A stretch of DNA of 64,000 bases, taken from assembly GCA_040505895.1 (NCBI GenBank), contig JBEVXU010000016.1, positions 1-64,000 of the forward strand. Reading direction: 5' to 3'. This document shows, piece after piece, positions 32,888 through 41,155 of this stretch. Source of the stretch: Vondammii sp040505895. GTDB lineage: Bacteria > Pseudomonadota > Gammaproteobacteria > Chromatiales > Chromatiaceae. The notes under the pieces were generated by a model. The model ran no database searches, was not told where the DNA came from, and saw nothing but the letters and a program-made list of their open reading frames with translations. Numbering within the stretch: the first letter of the stretch is position 1; the number at the start of each line of letters is the position of its first letter. The translations under genes were made by a program, and so were the position numbers.

Positions 32888-33436
32888 TCAGGGCAAGCGT
32901 AAGAAATGCTCACGATAGTGAATCAGCTCGTCGATGGAGTCTTTTACATCGTCTAGTGCTAGGTGTTTGCCGTTCTTTTTCACCCCATTTGCAATCTCCG
33001 GCGCCCAGCGGGAAGCGAGCTCTTTCAGGGTGCTAACATCGAGATTACGGTAGTGAAAATACTCCTCCAACTCAGGCATACAGCGGGCGAGAAAACGGCG
33101 ATCCTGGCAGATACTGTTGCCGCACATCGGGGAGTTGCCCTCAAGGACATATTGACGGAGAAAATCGAGAGTGGCCTTCTCGGCCTCAGCTTCGGTAAAG
33201 CTGCTCAACCTGACTCGCTCAGTCAGGCCTGATTTGCCATGCTGGTTGGTGTTCCACTCATCCATCGCCGCCATCACCTCATCAGGTTGGTGAATGGCGA
33301 TCATCGGTCCCTCTGCAAGAATATTGAGTTTACTGTCGGTGACAATGGTTGCGATCTCAATAATCCTGTCATTCCAGGTATCCAGCCCGGTCATTTCAAG
33401 ATCGATCCATATCAGATTGCCTGGAGCCTGGGCCAT
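32888..33436 (-). CDS. orn: Oligoribonuclease
   Basis: A 182-residue DEDDh 3'-5' exonuclease that degrades 2-5-mer RNAs, including pGpG, the product of c-di-GMP breakdown by EAL enzymes, which links it functionally to the signalling genes in this window. The signature runs WIDLEMTGLDTWNDRIIEIA (Asp/Glu pair), NSICQDRRFLARCMPELEE and LALDDVKDSIDELIHYREHF. The start is ATG 33436 with GAGGGA about 8 bp upstream; the longer frame adds 20 unconserved residues. It is divergent from the M48 protease gene, with rsgA close by, as in many gammaproteobacteria. Confidence 0.96.
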   Translation of the reverse strand: MAQAPGNLIWIDLEMTGLDTWNDRIIEIATIVTDSKLNILAEGPMIAIHQPDEVMAAMDEWNTNQHGKSGLTERVRLSSFTEAEAEKATLDFLRQYVLEGNSPMCGNSICQDRRFLARCMPELEEYFHYRNLDVSTLKELASRWAPEIANGVKKNGKHLALDDVKDSIDELIHYREHFLRLP

Positions 33437-33513
33437 GAGTGTTTCCCTCGTAATGACTGTGTGATGAATATGGGATTCTAGCAGAGGACGGAGCAACCCT
33501 GTATCCTCTCTCC

Positions 33514-34761
33514 ATGCATATTTTTACACTTATTTTTCTTATCACTCTGGCGGCAGGTCTAGGCACCCAACTATGGCTGCTGCAGCGGCATCGTCAAAAC
33601 ATTCGCACCCATCGCGGAAGTGTTCCTCAGGCATTCACCGATCAGATTACGCTCAATCAGCACCAAAAGGCGGCTGATTACACTCTGGCGAAGAGTGCAC
33701 TGGGGCGTATTGAACTGGTCTACGGCACACTGCTGCTGTTGGTCTGGACTCTGGGTGGTGGTATCGACCTCCTCAACCAACTATGGCAGCAGACCTCTCT
33801 GGACAGCATCCTTTCCGGCATCGGGCTGATACTCTCACTCTCACTGATCTCCGGTCTGCTTGATCTGCCGTTCTCCCTCTACGGTACTTTCGTGCTGGAG
33901 GAACGCTTCGGTTTCAACAAAACCACTGCAAAGCGCTATCTGATCGACATGCTGCTGCAGATGATGCTGTCGCTGATTATTGGCCTTCCCCTGCTATGGG
34001 GTATCCTCTGGTTGATGGGCATGGCGGGCGACTACTGGTGGCTTGCCGCCTGGGCGCTATTGATGGGCTTTATGCTGCTGATGACCTGGATTTTCCCTAC
34101 GCTGATCGCGCCCCTGTTCAACAAATTCACCCCCCTGGAAGAGGGCGAACTGAAACAGCGAATAGTCGGCCTACTGGAGCGCTGTGGGTTCTCCGGTAAC
34201 GGCATCTTCATTATGGACGGTTCCAAACGTTCCGGCCACGGCAACGCCTACTTCACCGGCTTTGGCCGCAATAAACGGGTGGTTTTTTATGACACTCTGG
34301 CGGAGAGCCTTGAGGGTGACGAGATGGAGGCGGTGCTTGCCCATGAACTGGGGCACTTCAAGCGCCGCCACGTTATCAAGCACCTGCTGCTGACGGCGGC
34401 AATGACTCTGGCGGGTCTCGCTCTGCTTGGCTGGATGGCTGAACAGCAGTGGTTCTACCGCGCACTCGGTGTCAATGCCACCTCAGATGCCCTGGCCCTG
34501 CTGCTGTTTATGTTGGTAATCCCGGTATTTACCCAATTTCTCCAGCCACTGATGGCATTTATGTCACGCAAACATGAATTTGAGGCAGATGATTTTGCCG
34601 TCGAACAGGCGGGGGCAGAACCTATGATCAGGGCGCTGGTCAAACTCTATCGAGAGAACGCAAGCACCCTGACGCCGGACCCACTCTACTCGGCGTTCCA
34701 TGACAGCCACCCACCGGCCGCAGTGCGGGTAGCTAACTTATCGGCTAAAATTGCTCAGTAA
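33514..34761 (+). CDS. M48 family (Ste24/CAAX-type) membrane metalloprotease
   Basis: A 415-residue integral membrane protease. The N-terminal half has several membrane segments (IFLITLAAGLGTQLWLL, GIGLILSLSLISGLLDLPF, LIGLPLLWGILWLMGMAG) and the typical LYGTFVLEERFGFNKTTAK; the zinc site is VLAHELGHFKRRH (HExxH) near residue 277, with the third ligand in SRKHEFEADDFAV. Eukaryotic Ste24 cleaves CAAX peptides; bacterial members are thought to act in membrane protein quality control. It is the first gene of a plus-strand run with a small cytochrome gene and rsgA. Confidence 0.9.
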   Translation: MHIFTLIFLITLAAGLGTQLWLLQRHRQNIRTHRGSVPQAFTDQITLNQHQKAADYTLAKSALGRIELVYGTLLLLVWTLGGGIDLLNQLWQQTSLDSILSGIGLILSLSLISGLLDLPFSLYGTFVLEERFGFNKTTAKRYLIDMLLQMMLSLIIGLPLLWGILWLMGMAGDYWWLAAWALLMGFMLLMTWIFPTLIAPLFNKFTPLEEGELKQRIVGLLERCGFSGNGIFIMDGSKRSGHGNAYFTGFGRNKRVVFYDTLAESLEGDEMEAVLAHELGHFKRRHVIKHLLLTAAMTLAGLALLGWMAEQQWFYRALGVNATSDALALLLFMLVIPVFTQFLQPLMAFMSRKHEFEADDFAVEQAGAEPMIRALVKLYRENASTLTPDPLYSAFHDSHPPAAVRVANLSAKIAQ

Positions 34762-34780
34762 TAGTATGGAGAAGCACCCC

Positions 34781-35062
34781 ATGAAACCGATTTCAGCAAC
34801 GACAATATCTCTTATCGCCGCCATCACAACCACCCCGGCAGCGGCCTTTGACATCCCAACCGGCAAAGATCAGTTGGAGACAAACTGTACCGCCTGCCAT
34901 GGTACTGATGTCTACACCCGGGCTGATAAGCGTATTAACAGCCGTCCCGCCCTCAGTGCCCAGGTCCACCGTTGCCAAGTTGCGCAAGGTCTTGGGTGGT
35001 TTGATGATGAGGTAGAAAACACCGCTGAATATCTCAACCACCAGTTCTACAAGTTCAAATAG
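34781..35062 (+). CDS. Small periplasmic cytochrome c-like protein
   Basis: A 93-residue exported protein: signal peptide (ISLIAAITTTPAAAFD), one haem c motif NCTACHGTDVY, and two further Cys-free helices ending in EYLNHQFYKFK, the pattern of a small class I cytochrome. A His/Cys pair (VHRCQVAQGLGWFDDEVENT) follows; no clear axial Met. The ATG at 34781 has GGAGAAG seven bases upstream. It sits 19 bp after the M48 protease gene and 18 bp before rsgA, so all three may be cotranscribed, although the link looks incidental. Confidence 0.8.
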   Translation: MKPISATTISLIAAITTTPAAAFDIPTGKDQLETNCTACHGTDVYTRADKRINSRPALSAQVHRCQVAQGLGWFDDEVENTAEYLNHQFYKFK

Positions 35063-35080
35063 CGCCCCTCTCTCCCCTCC

Positions 35081-36076
35081 ATGGCCAAACGCAGACTGAC
35101 CCAACGCCAGAAGGAACGTATTCAGGCCATTCAGGAAAGACGACGAAAGAGAGTTGAGGTACGTGTTGAGGAGGCGTTGGATGACGGTGGTGAAGACAAA
35201 CTTTGTGAAGGACTGATAATCACGAGGCATGGCCAGAATCTAGCCGTGGCCGATAACCAGGGCGCTCTCTATCACTGCCTTTCACGGCAGAATATCGGCC
35301 AGGTGGTATGTGGCGACCGCGTCGCCTGGCAACCCACTTCTCCCGGCCAGGGGGTAGTTACCGCAATCCTCGAACGTGACAGTGTCCTGGTCCGGCCCAA
35401 CTACAGTGGAGAGGAGCGTGCCCTGGCGGCAAACATCACCCGGCTGGTGATCGTACTGGCCCCGGAGCCACCACCCAGTACCTACCTGGTCGACCAATAT
35501 CTGGTGGCGGCTGAAAATATCGGTGTAGAACCCTTGATTGCCCTCAACAAGAGTGATCTGATGGATGACAATGCCCTGGCCTCTTTTGAACAGGAGTTTG
35601 GCCACTACAGCAGCGTTGGCTACCCGCTAATAAAAATCAGTGCCAAGTTTGAGACCGGCCTCGATCCACTACGGGTACATCTGCAGAATCAAACCAGTAT
35701 TCTGGTAGGACAGTCGGGGGTAGGAAAATCGTCTCTGGTTAATGCACTTCTACCCAATCTCGATATACAAGTGGGTAGACTCTCTGAGGCCTCAGGCCTC
35801 GGCAAACACACCACCTCCACCACCATCCTCTACACCCTGCCCCAAGGTGGACGACTCATCGATTCTCCGGGAGTTCGCAGCTTCCGCCTCGGCAAACTCA
35901 GCCTACAAGGGCTGGAGCTGGGTTTCAGAGATCTGCGGGAATTCTTTGGCCACTGCAAATTCAGCAACTGCAGCCATCGTAATGATCCCGGATGCGCCCT
36001 GGTCGCCGCGGTAAAAGAGGGAAAAGTGAATCCCCAGCGCCTGGAAAACTATTTGCATATGGCGACGAAGTTGTAG
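35081..36076 (+). CDS. rsgA: Ribosome small subunit-dependent GTPase A
   Basis: A circularly permuted GTPase that assists late maturation of the 30S subunit. The 331 residues run from a basic N-terminal tail (RRLTQRQKERIQAIQERRRK) through the OB-fold, then the permuted G-domain: G4 NKSD in ALNKSDLMD (about 155), G1 GQSGVGKSSLVNALL (about 210), G3 IDSPGVRSF, and a C-terminal zinc knuckle (CKFSNCSHRNDPGC). It lies near orn, as in related bacteria. A CACAGAG repeat and a GAGCGAA palindrome follow its stop. Confidence 0.95.
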   Translation: MAKRRLTQRQKERIQAIQERRRKRVEVRVEEALDDGGEDKLCEGLIITRHGQNLAVADNQGALYHCLSRQNIGQVVCGDRVAWQPTSPGQGVVTAILERDSVLVRPNYSGEERALAANITRLVIVLAPEPPPSTYLVDQYLVAAENIGVEPLIALNKSDLMDDNALASFEQEFGHYSSVGYPLIKISAKFETGLDPLRVHLQNQTSILVGQSGVGKSSLVNALLPNLDIQVGRLSEASGLGKHTTSTTILYTLPQGGRLIDSPGVRSFRLGKLSLQGLELGFRDLREFFGHCKFSNCSHRNDPGCALVAAVKEGKVNPQRLENYLHMATKL

Positions 36077-36102
36077 CTCGTTGATGCCTGTTTTGAAATA
36101 AA

Positions 36103-36153
36103 AAAGGACGCGGTGAGCGCAGAGAAGACACAGAGGGCGCAGAGAAAAGCCGT
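36103..36153 (+). repeat. Post-stop CACAGAG/CGCAGAG repeat, copy 4
   Basis: AAAGGACGCGGTGAGCGCAG, then AGAAGACACAGAGGGCGCAG and AGAAAAGCC, begins about 25 bp after the rsgA stop. It shares the same purine-rich units with copies 1-3 in the same orientation relative to the upstream gene. Confidence 0.65.
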
Positions 36154-36186
36154 TGACTCGCTTGTAGTAACTTTAGAGTTGATCGC

Positions 36187-36245
36187 AGGAGCGAATTTAT
36201 TCGCGAAGAACAGACCTCGGAGCCAATCGCGAACAAGTTCGCTCC
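36187..36245. repeat. GAGCGAA-type palindromic repeat, copy 2
   Basis: GGAGCGAATTTATTCGCGA, a spacer, then TCGCGAACAAGTTCGCTCC: the same two-arm layout as at 81-140. It lies between rsgA and the convergent sensor kinase gene, directly after the CACAGAG repeat. Confidence 0.7.
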
Positions 36246-36289
36246 AAAATGTGGCTTTATTTCCATCGCGATAGTTGTTCGGCAGGGCA

Positions 36290-37630
36290 CTATTGAGAAG
36301 CAGCCAAAGGAATAACCACGACGATCCCAGCACCACCCAGCACGCTCTCCTCTATCCGCAGTTCGCCGCCGTAGAGACGGACGATCTCATCAGCGACACT
36401 CAGGCCGATGCCCTGCCCCGGCAGGCGCTGGTCGGCGCGCTTTCCACGATGCAGTACTTGCCGGCGTTGATCCGGGGAAATACCCGCTCCATCATCCCAA
36501 ATATCGATTTCAAGACGTCGCTCCGACTCAGACAGCGCCACTGTGACGGCAACCCAGGAGCGGCCATACTTGAAAGCGTTCTCCAGAAGATTCCCCAGCA
36601 GCTCCATCAGATCCCCCTCGTCACCGGGGAAAACCGCCGCCTCATCGAGGCGGGTTGTGGAGCGGACGCCCTTCTCCCGGTAGACCTTCTCCAGGGTGTT
36701 GATTAGGCGAACCACCACAGGAGCCACCGCTGTAGTACAGATCAATCCCTGCCTCCCCATGGCCGACGCCCGTTTCAACTGGTAGTTGACGATCTGGTCC
36801 ATTCTCGGTACCTGCTCCTTCACCGCAGTGCTTAACTCCTCAGCGTCGCCACCCTCCTCGGCGCCCCGCAGCACGGCCAGTGGGGTTTTCAGACTGTGGG
36901 CCAGATCGCCCAGACTGTTGCGATAGCGTTTCTGGATGGCGCGGCCGGTACGGATAAGGGAGTTAATATTATCCACCAGCCCGACCAGCTCCTTCGGATA
37001 CTCCCCTTCAAGGTGCTCCGCCTCGCCGTTCTCAATAAGCTTTAAGCGCTGCACCGCCTGGCGTAGCGGCCCCAAACCCCAGCGCAACGCCGCCCACTGG
37101 GCCAGCAACAACACCAGAGCGGCACCACCAAACCAGAAGAGTATCGACTCTCTGAATGCACTTATCTGGGCTTTAATCCCTTGATCACTCTCTGCCACAG
37201 CAAAGGTGTAGTCCAGTTCCCGGCCGCTGTCATCCTCCCAGAGGAGGCCAAAATTGAGGAGGTAATAGGTGTGCTGGTGTTGAAATCGTTGCTGCCCCGG
37301 CTTCACCTGCTGGAGAAGCGCCAGCCTGCTGCCAATCATCGAGTGTGATTGCCAGCGGTAATCCCCCCCCTCCCCCTTAGCCTGTGCGTAGAGACCTGAG
37401 TCGGGGTTGGAGAAACGTGGATCAGAAAGATTTTTGGACAGCCTCATTCTGCCCTTTTCATCGGTCTCCGCTGCACCCAACAACTGGTAGATATGCCCCA
37501 TCAGCCGGGCTTCCACCGCCTGCTCAAGGCTGTCACGATAGGCGCGGTCCAGAGCCAACCCGCCAAGACCGAGAAAGGCGACCAGCACCAAAGTTGCCGC
37601 CCACAACAGCCTGGAGTGAATGGAACGCAT
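36290..37630 (-). CDS. PhoQ-like sensor histidine kinase
   Basis: A 446-residue membrane kinase. Two membrane segments (about 8-28 and 165-185) flank a periplasmic sensor domain of about 140 residues; a short HAMP-like linker follows, then HisKA (SLGDLAHSLKTPLAVL, His about 250) and the ATPase domain (GNLLENAFKYG, IWDDGAGI, GQGIGLSVADEIV). The overall sequence resembles PhoQ-type kinases of gammaproteobacteria, which respond to divalent cations or envelope cues, but the ligand here is not known. The start ATG overlaps the regulator's stop (TGATG), so the pair is coupled. Confidence 0.88.
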   Translation of the reverse strand: MRSIHSRLLWAATLVLVAFLGLGGLALDRAYRDSLEQAVEARLMGHIYQLLGAAETDEKGRMRLSKNLSDPRFSNPDSGLYAQAKGEGGDYRWQSHSMIGSRLALLQQVKPGQQRFQHQHTYYLLNFGLLWEDDSGRELDYTFAVAESDQGIKAQISAFRESILFWFGGAALVLLLAQWAALRWGLGPLRQAVQRLKLIENGEAEHLEGEYPKELVGLVDNINSLIRTGRAIQKRYRNSLGDLAHSLKTPLAVLRGAEEGGDAEELSTAVKEQVPRMDQIVNYQLKRASAMGRQGLICTTAVAPVVVRLINTLEKVYREKGVRSTTRLDEAAVFPGDEGDLMELLGNLLENAFKYGRSWVAVTVALSESERRLEIDIWDDGAGISPDQRRQVLHRGKRADQRLPGQGIGLSVADEIVRLYGGELRIEESVLGGAGIVVVIPLAASQ

Positions 37631-38313
37631 CAGTTGGCTGATTTCCCGGTGGAGAATCGGTAGCCGCGACCACGCAGGGTCTCTATCGGCTGCAGAGTGC
37701 CCTCCGGGTCGAGCTTGCGCCTGAGCCTGCGGATAAACACCTCCAACACATTGCTGTCACGGTCATAATCCTGTTCGTAGATATGCTCGGTCAGCTCTGT
37801 TTTCGAAACCACTTTACCGGCATTGAGCATTAGATACTCCAACACCCGATACTCGTAAGCGGTGAGGTCGACCATCTCACCGTTGAGAGTCAGTACCTGG
37901 GAGGCGGTATTAAGTTGAATCGGACCACTCTCAAGCGTAGGTGAGGCATGTCCGGCGGAGCGACGGAGCAGTGCATTCAGCCGCGCCAACAGCTCTTCAA
38001 TATGGAATGGCTTGACCAGATAATCATCGGCACCTGCTTCCAATCCCTCAACCTTGTCCTGCCAGTCACCACGAGCGGTCAAAATAAGAATGGGAAAAGT
38101 GACCCCTTCACCCCTCAGTCTACGAATCAGTTCGATACCAGAGAGTTTGGGTAGGCCCAAATCGATTACAGCCAGATCCAGAGGATAGGCGCGGCCGATA
38201 TAGAGCCCCTCCTCACCATCTTCAGCACTGTCTACGGAGAAGCCCCGGGAAGTCAGCTGTTGGTGCAGCTGCTCTCTCAGCGCCGACTCATCTTCGACGA
38301 CAAGTACCCTCAT
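37630..38313 (-). CDS. PhoP-like OmpR-family response regulator
   Basis: 227 residues: receiver domain (VLVVEDESALREQ, phospho-acceptor Asp about 51 in LAVIDLGLPKLSG, Lys in LVKPFHIEELL) and a C-terminal winged-helix DNA-binding domain (LTAYEYRVLEYLMLNAGKVV, SNVLEVFIRRLRRKLDPEG, IETLRGRGYRF). Typical length and motifs of the OmpR/PhoP group. It sits between the PepSY-like gene (4-bp ATGA overlap) and its kinase, so the three form one operon. It may control the adjacent envelope genes. Confidence 0.92.
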   Translation of the reverse strand: MRVLVVEDESALREQLHQQLTSRGFSVDSAEDGEEGLYIGRAYPLDLAVIDLGLPKLSGIELIRRLRGEGVTFPILILTARGDWQDKVEGLEAGADDYLVKPFHIEELLARLNALLRRSAGHASPTLESGPIQLNTASQVLTLNGEMVDLTAYEYRVLEYLMLNAGKVVSKTELTEHIYEQDYDRDSNVLEVFIRRLRRKLDPEGTLQPIETLRGRGYRFSTGKSAN

Positions 38314-38642
38314 TGGCGTTTACCACGGGGGGGCAGCCGGCGTCCACTCTCTCCATCGACCCTAAAGCGACGTACCTTGCCCTCCCGGGTTAAAATCCTG
38401 ATGTAGTGAACAGGACCGGCCTCCTGCTCTTCAGTCTCGGCGGAAAGAACCCTACCGCCAGTACTCTTACGCAGACGGGAGACCGCCCGTCCCAAACCTG
38501 TCGACTCTCTGCCGCTCTCTCTTTGGTTCTGATAAGAGCCACCGCCACCCTCACCCGGGGAGAAACGCTGGGCAGCTGCCGGTGTCGCAATCAGAAGCCC
38601 GCAAAGCACCGGCACAATCAAGGTCACTCTCCGATATTCCAT
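38310..38642 (-). CDS. Short exported PepSY-like protein
   Basis: A 110-residue exported protein: signal peptide (LIVPVLCGLLIATPAAAQ), a Gly/Ser/Arg-rich linker, and a short C-terminal PepSY-type strand-helix-strand (HYIRILTREGKVRRFRVDG). Small PepSY proteins often precede two-component systems of this type and may tune the sensor in the periplasm. The ATG at 38642 has GAGGAG eight bases upstream; longer frames put residues before the signal. It overlaps the regulator start by 4 bp. Confidence 0.7.
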   Translation of the reverse strand: MEYRRVTLIVPVLCGLLIATPAAAQRFSPGEGGGGSYQNQRESGRESTGLGRAVSRLRKSTGGRVLSAETEEQEAGPVHYIRILTREGKVRRFRVDGESGRRLPPRGKRQ

Positions 38643-38707
38643 AACCAATCTCCTCATCCAGGCAGTGATCAATTCCCAATCAGACAGGAATATGTGGCTG
38701 GTAATCT

Positions 38708-39256
38708 TTACCGCCAATCATAACCCTGGAAGGAGTCACTGCTATCGATACTCGGCTCAACTGAGACACGCACTTTCAAACTCCGCCCGGGATTTGATGC
38801 CATACGGGTCCAGTAGGTCTTGCCGTTGTAACTGTATTTTACACGATAGCCTACCAGCTCTTCCTGCTCCTGATAATGATCCACGGTTTCACAACGCCGC
38901 TCCTGAGTAACATAGCCACGAGAAGGCCGTTTCCCAAGATCATTGCCTATGGAACCTCCCAACAGCGCCCCCGCTACGGTCATAGCGTCTTTGCCGCTGC
39001 CTCTACCAAAGCGGTTACCAACTACGCCGCCAATAATTGCGCCAGTGATAGTAGGTGTGTAAGAGTGGCTACGGCCACCCCCACGATGCCGGACAGACTC
39101 GTTCCAGCAGCGCTCCTCAGGCTGATTTACCCGTACCGTTTCATAAATCGGCTTGGCTTTAAGTACCGAAGCCGTATCATAGTAGCTGTTGTCCGCCAAT
39201 GCGCTCCCTGAAGCGAAGGCAAGACTCAAGGCCAGCATAATGATGGTTTTTTTCAT
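38708..39256 (-). CDS. Glycine-zipper 2TM-domain envelope protein
   Basis: A 182-residue exported protein: signal peptide (MLALSLAFASGSALAD), then a glycine zipper hydrophobic block (ITGAIIGGVVGNRFG, VAGALLGGSIGNDLG) as in Rickettsia 17-kDa/SlyB-like surface antigens, and a C-terminal beta-rich domain with Cys and YRVKYSYNGKTYWTRMA. Expected to insert in or lie against the outer membrane. AGGAGAG precedes the ATG at 39256. It is 65 bp upstream of the PepSY-regulator-kinase operon and on the same strand, so it may be cotranscribed or be a target of the regulator; PhoP-type systems control SlyB in other bacteria. Confidence 0.8.
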   Translation of the reverse strand: MKKTIIMLALSLAFASGSALADNSYYDTASVLKAKPIYETVRVNQPEERCWNESVRHRGGGRSHSYTPTITGAIIGGVVGNRFGRGSGKDAMTVAGALLGGSIGNDLGKRPSRGYVTQERRCETVDHYQEQEELVGYRVKYSYNGKTYWTRMASNPGRSLKVRVSVEPSIDSSDSFQGYDWR

Positions 39257-39433
39257 GGTAACTCTCCTTTCCGGTCTCAAGCGATGGACCCTCTCCTCGC
39301 TCTCTGATTACAGAATATGCGAAGTCGCCTGAACGGAAGCTGAACAGGTACAAACGAATTCAATAAACCCGCTACAATTGATAACTTGACGCGCAATCCT
39401 TTGTTTTTAACAATATTTCAAGAGAGGACCGAA

Positions 39434-39649
39434 ATGCCCTATTACGTTTATAAGATCGAACAGAAGAATAAACTTGAGCTGCTGAACAACCTCAGTGGCT
39501 ACCGTGACGCCAAGAATGAAGTATCTCGCCTGCGCAAGACCCTAGAAGATCCACAGGTCAGCTACCGCATGATCTTTGCGAGCAATGAAAATGAAGCAGA
39601 AAAGCTCCTGACGACACCGCGTGAGATGCCGGTACAAGGTGATAATTGA
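39434..39649 (+). CDS. Small conserved-looking hypothetical protein
   Basis: A 71-residue soluble protein, MPYYVYKIEQKNKLELLNN at the start, with a beta-strand followed by charged helices (SRLRKTLEDPQVSYRMIFAS). The ribosome site AGAGAGGA is 5-10 bp upstream of the ATG, and the amphipathic pattern suggests a real gene. No known domain is recognised. It is followed by a possible decayed frame at 39675. Confidence 0.65.
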   Translation: MPYYVYKIEQKNKLELLNNLSGYRDAKNEVSRLRKTLEDPQVSYRMIFASNENEAEKLLTTPREMPVQGDN

Positions 39650-40032
39650 TACCCTCAGTGGATTCCCCTGTAAAAACAGTACGTTGGCGAAGATTTATTA
39701 AACTGTAAATTACCAAGCTTCATCTATTTGACCGCCTATCAGCCGGCCACCGATAAATTGAATATCGATAAGGACCTACCCCTTATCATCTACCTTCTCT
39801 TTGGAAAATTTGTTATCAGCGAGTTACAGAAGATCTATGATAGTTTCAATGACAAGCTGAAAGAATCTCATCTTCGGAACACAGCTGGGTAGGCTTACAG
39901 ATTATCGATATGGCAGAAAGAGATGCCGCCCTAATAATGCAGCTGACCCAGGATTGGAAAGAGTAGCTATCCGCTACGATTTCCACCCCGATCTTAAATA
40001 TCCTGAGCACAATTCAACTTGCCCGGACCTGT
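39650..40032. other. Intergenic region with a possible gene remnant
   Basis: The 383 bp contain no intact gene, only an open frame without a start codon (about 39675-39893) and possible frameshifted continuation. See the pseudogene entry. Confidence 0.5.
39675..39950 (+). pseudogene. Possible decayed gene fragment
   Basis: From 39675 a frame without ATG reads protein-like sequence (FIYLTAYQPATDKLNIDKDL, IIYLLFGKFVISELQKIYDS) to a TAG near 39893; shifting frame at that point continues as LQIIDMAERDAALIMQLTQD. The amphipathic pattern suggests a former coding region with a lost start and one indel. I recognise no family. Confidence 0.3.
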
Positions 40033-40659
40033 TTAGAGCTTCCTTAAAGCACCTGCTCTGCTGCTGTTCTGACGATAGAGTGCGAGTACTTTTTTTACAT
40101 ACTGCTGAGTTTCGGGGAAAGGAGGGATTCGGTGCCCATACTTGATTACAGCATTTTCGCCGGCATTATAGGCCGCCACCGCCAGCTTCAGATCATTGTC
40201 AAACAGTTTTAAGAGGTCCCGCAGATAGCGGGCACCACCATTGAGATTGGCTTTTGGATCAAGCCTATTCGTCACCCCATAGCGTTTAGCCGTCTCGGGC
40301 ATCAGCTGCATCAGGCCAAGCGCACCTGCTTTCGAGCGCGCCTTGGGATCATAGAGAGACTCCACCGTCACCACGGCGTGAAGCAGTCCCCGGTTAACTC
40401 TTAACTTATCGGCAACAGCATCGATCAGCGGTGTATAGCGGGAACGATTGCGCTGCATTGCCGCACTATCGATACGGGAACGGGGTGCAGGAGAAGAGTA
40501 CGCTCCAGACTTCCAGATCAAACGATAGCCACGACCAGCCATTGGCCGGTCAGTAAAATGATAGTTTCCTCGGCTATCCTGATATTTATAGATAACTGCA
40601 TAAGCGGGCTGTGCCAGAAGCAATAGAGCAAACAGTAGTAGTTGCAGCACAGCACTCAT
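40033..40659 (-). CDS. DUF4124-SLT lytic transglycosylase
   Basis: A 208-residue periplasmic enzyme that cleaves peptidoglycan to 1,6-anhydromuropeptides. A signal peptide (LLLFALLLLAQPAYAV) is followed by a DUF4124 strand pair (IYKYQDSRGNYHFTDRPMAG) and the soluble lytic transglycosylase domain (about 85-200): VVTVESLYDPKARSKAGALG with the catalytic Glu, LMQLMPETAKRYGV, NGGARYLRDLL and LAVAAYNAGENAV. It is 7 bp downstream of the SEC-C protein gene on the same strand. Confidence 0.9.
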   Translation of the reverse strand: MSAVLQLLLFALLLLAQPAYAVIYKYQDSRGNYHFTDRPMAGRGYRLIWKSGAYSSPAPRSRIDSAAMQRNRSRYTPLIDAVADKLRVNRGLLHAVVTVESLYDPKARSKAGALGLMQLMPETAKRYGVTNRLDPKANLNGGARYLRDLLKLFDNDLKLAVAAYNAGENAVIKYGHRIPPFPETQQYVKKVLALYRQNSSRAGALRKL

Positions 40660-40666
40660 TCAGTCT

Positions 40667-41155
40667 TCACCTTCCACAACACTTCTTGAATTTCCTACCA
40701 CTACCACAGGGACAGGGCTCGTTGCGTCCCACCTTTGGCCCCTCTTTCACCTGAGTCTTGGGCGACACCAGATCGCCATCAACGAAGTACCAGTTGCCCT
40801 TCTCGCGAAGAAAGCGGCTTCTCTCATGATGGTGGCGGGTCACTCCCTTCTCTTTGAATGTAGCAATAAATTCAACAACTCCCTGCTCATCGCCCTCCTC
40901 ACCCTGCTCGGTTGAGACGATCTCAAGGCCGAGCCAATCGGAATTAGCCGCCCAGCGGCGGGTGGCTTCAGCATCATGATCCTTGCGGCCATCGGGGTGA
41001 ATGGTCTGACTGAGAAAGTTGATATCAGCTTCAACAAAAGCGCAATAGCGCGCCCGCATCAACTGTTCAGCAGTAAGGGCGTTTTTTTCGCCGGAAAGGA
41101 GAGGTGCACAGCACTCATCAAAAACGTTATTAGAGCCACAGGGACAGAGAGACAT
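40667..41155 (-). CDS. YchJ-like SEC-C motif protein (UPF0225)
   Basis: A 162-residue cytoplasmic protein with two zinc knuckles of SEC-C type, CPCGSNNVFDECC at residues 4-16 and EPCPCGSGRKFKKCCGR at the C-terminus, flanking an NTF2-like middle (RARYCAFVEADINFLSQTIH, FIATFKEKGV). This is the YchJ/UPF0225 layout; its role is unknown. The ATG at 41155 was chosen because MSLCPCGS is the conserved start. In an operon with the downstream lytic transglycosylase gene. Confidence 0.88.
   Translation of the reverse strand: MSLCPCGSNNVFDECCAPLLSGEKNALTAEQLMRARYCAFVEADINFLSQTIHPDGRKDHDAEATRRWAANSDWLGLEIVSTEQGEEGDEQGVVEFIATFKEKGVTRHHHERSRFLREKGNWYFVDGDLVSPKTQVKEGPKVGRNEPCPCGSGRKFKKCCGR

Noticed and set aside
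32727..32918. 63-residue frame between gltA and orn
   Set aside because: Overlaps the orn 3' end and an inverted repeat, with atypical composition and no ribosome site.
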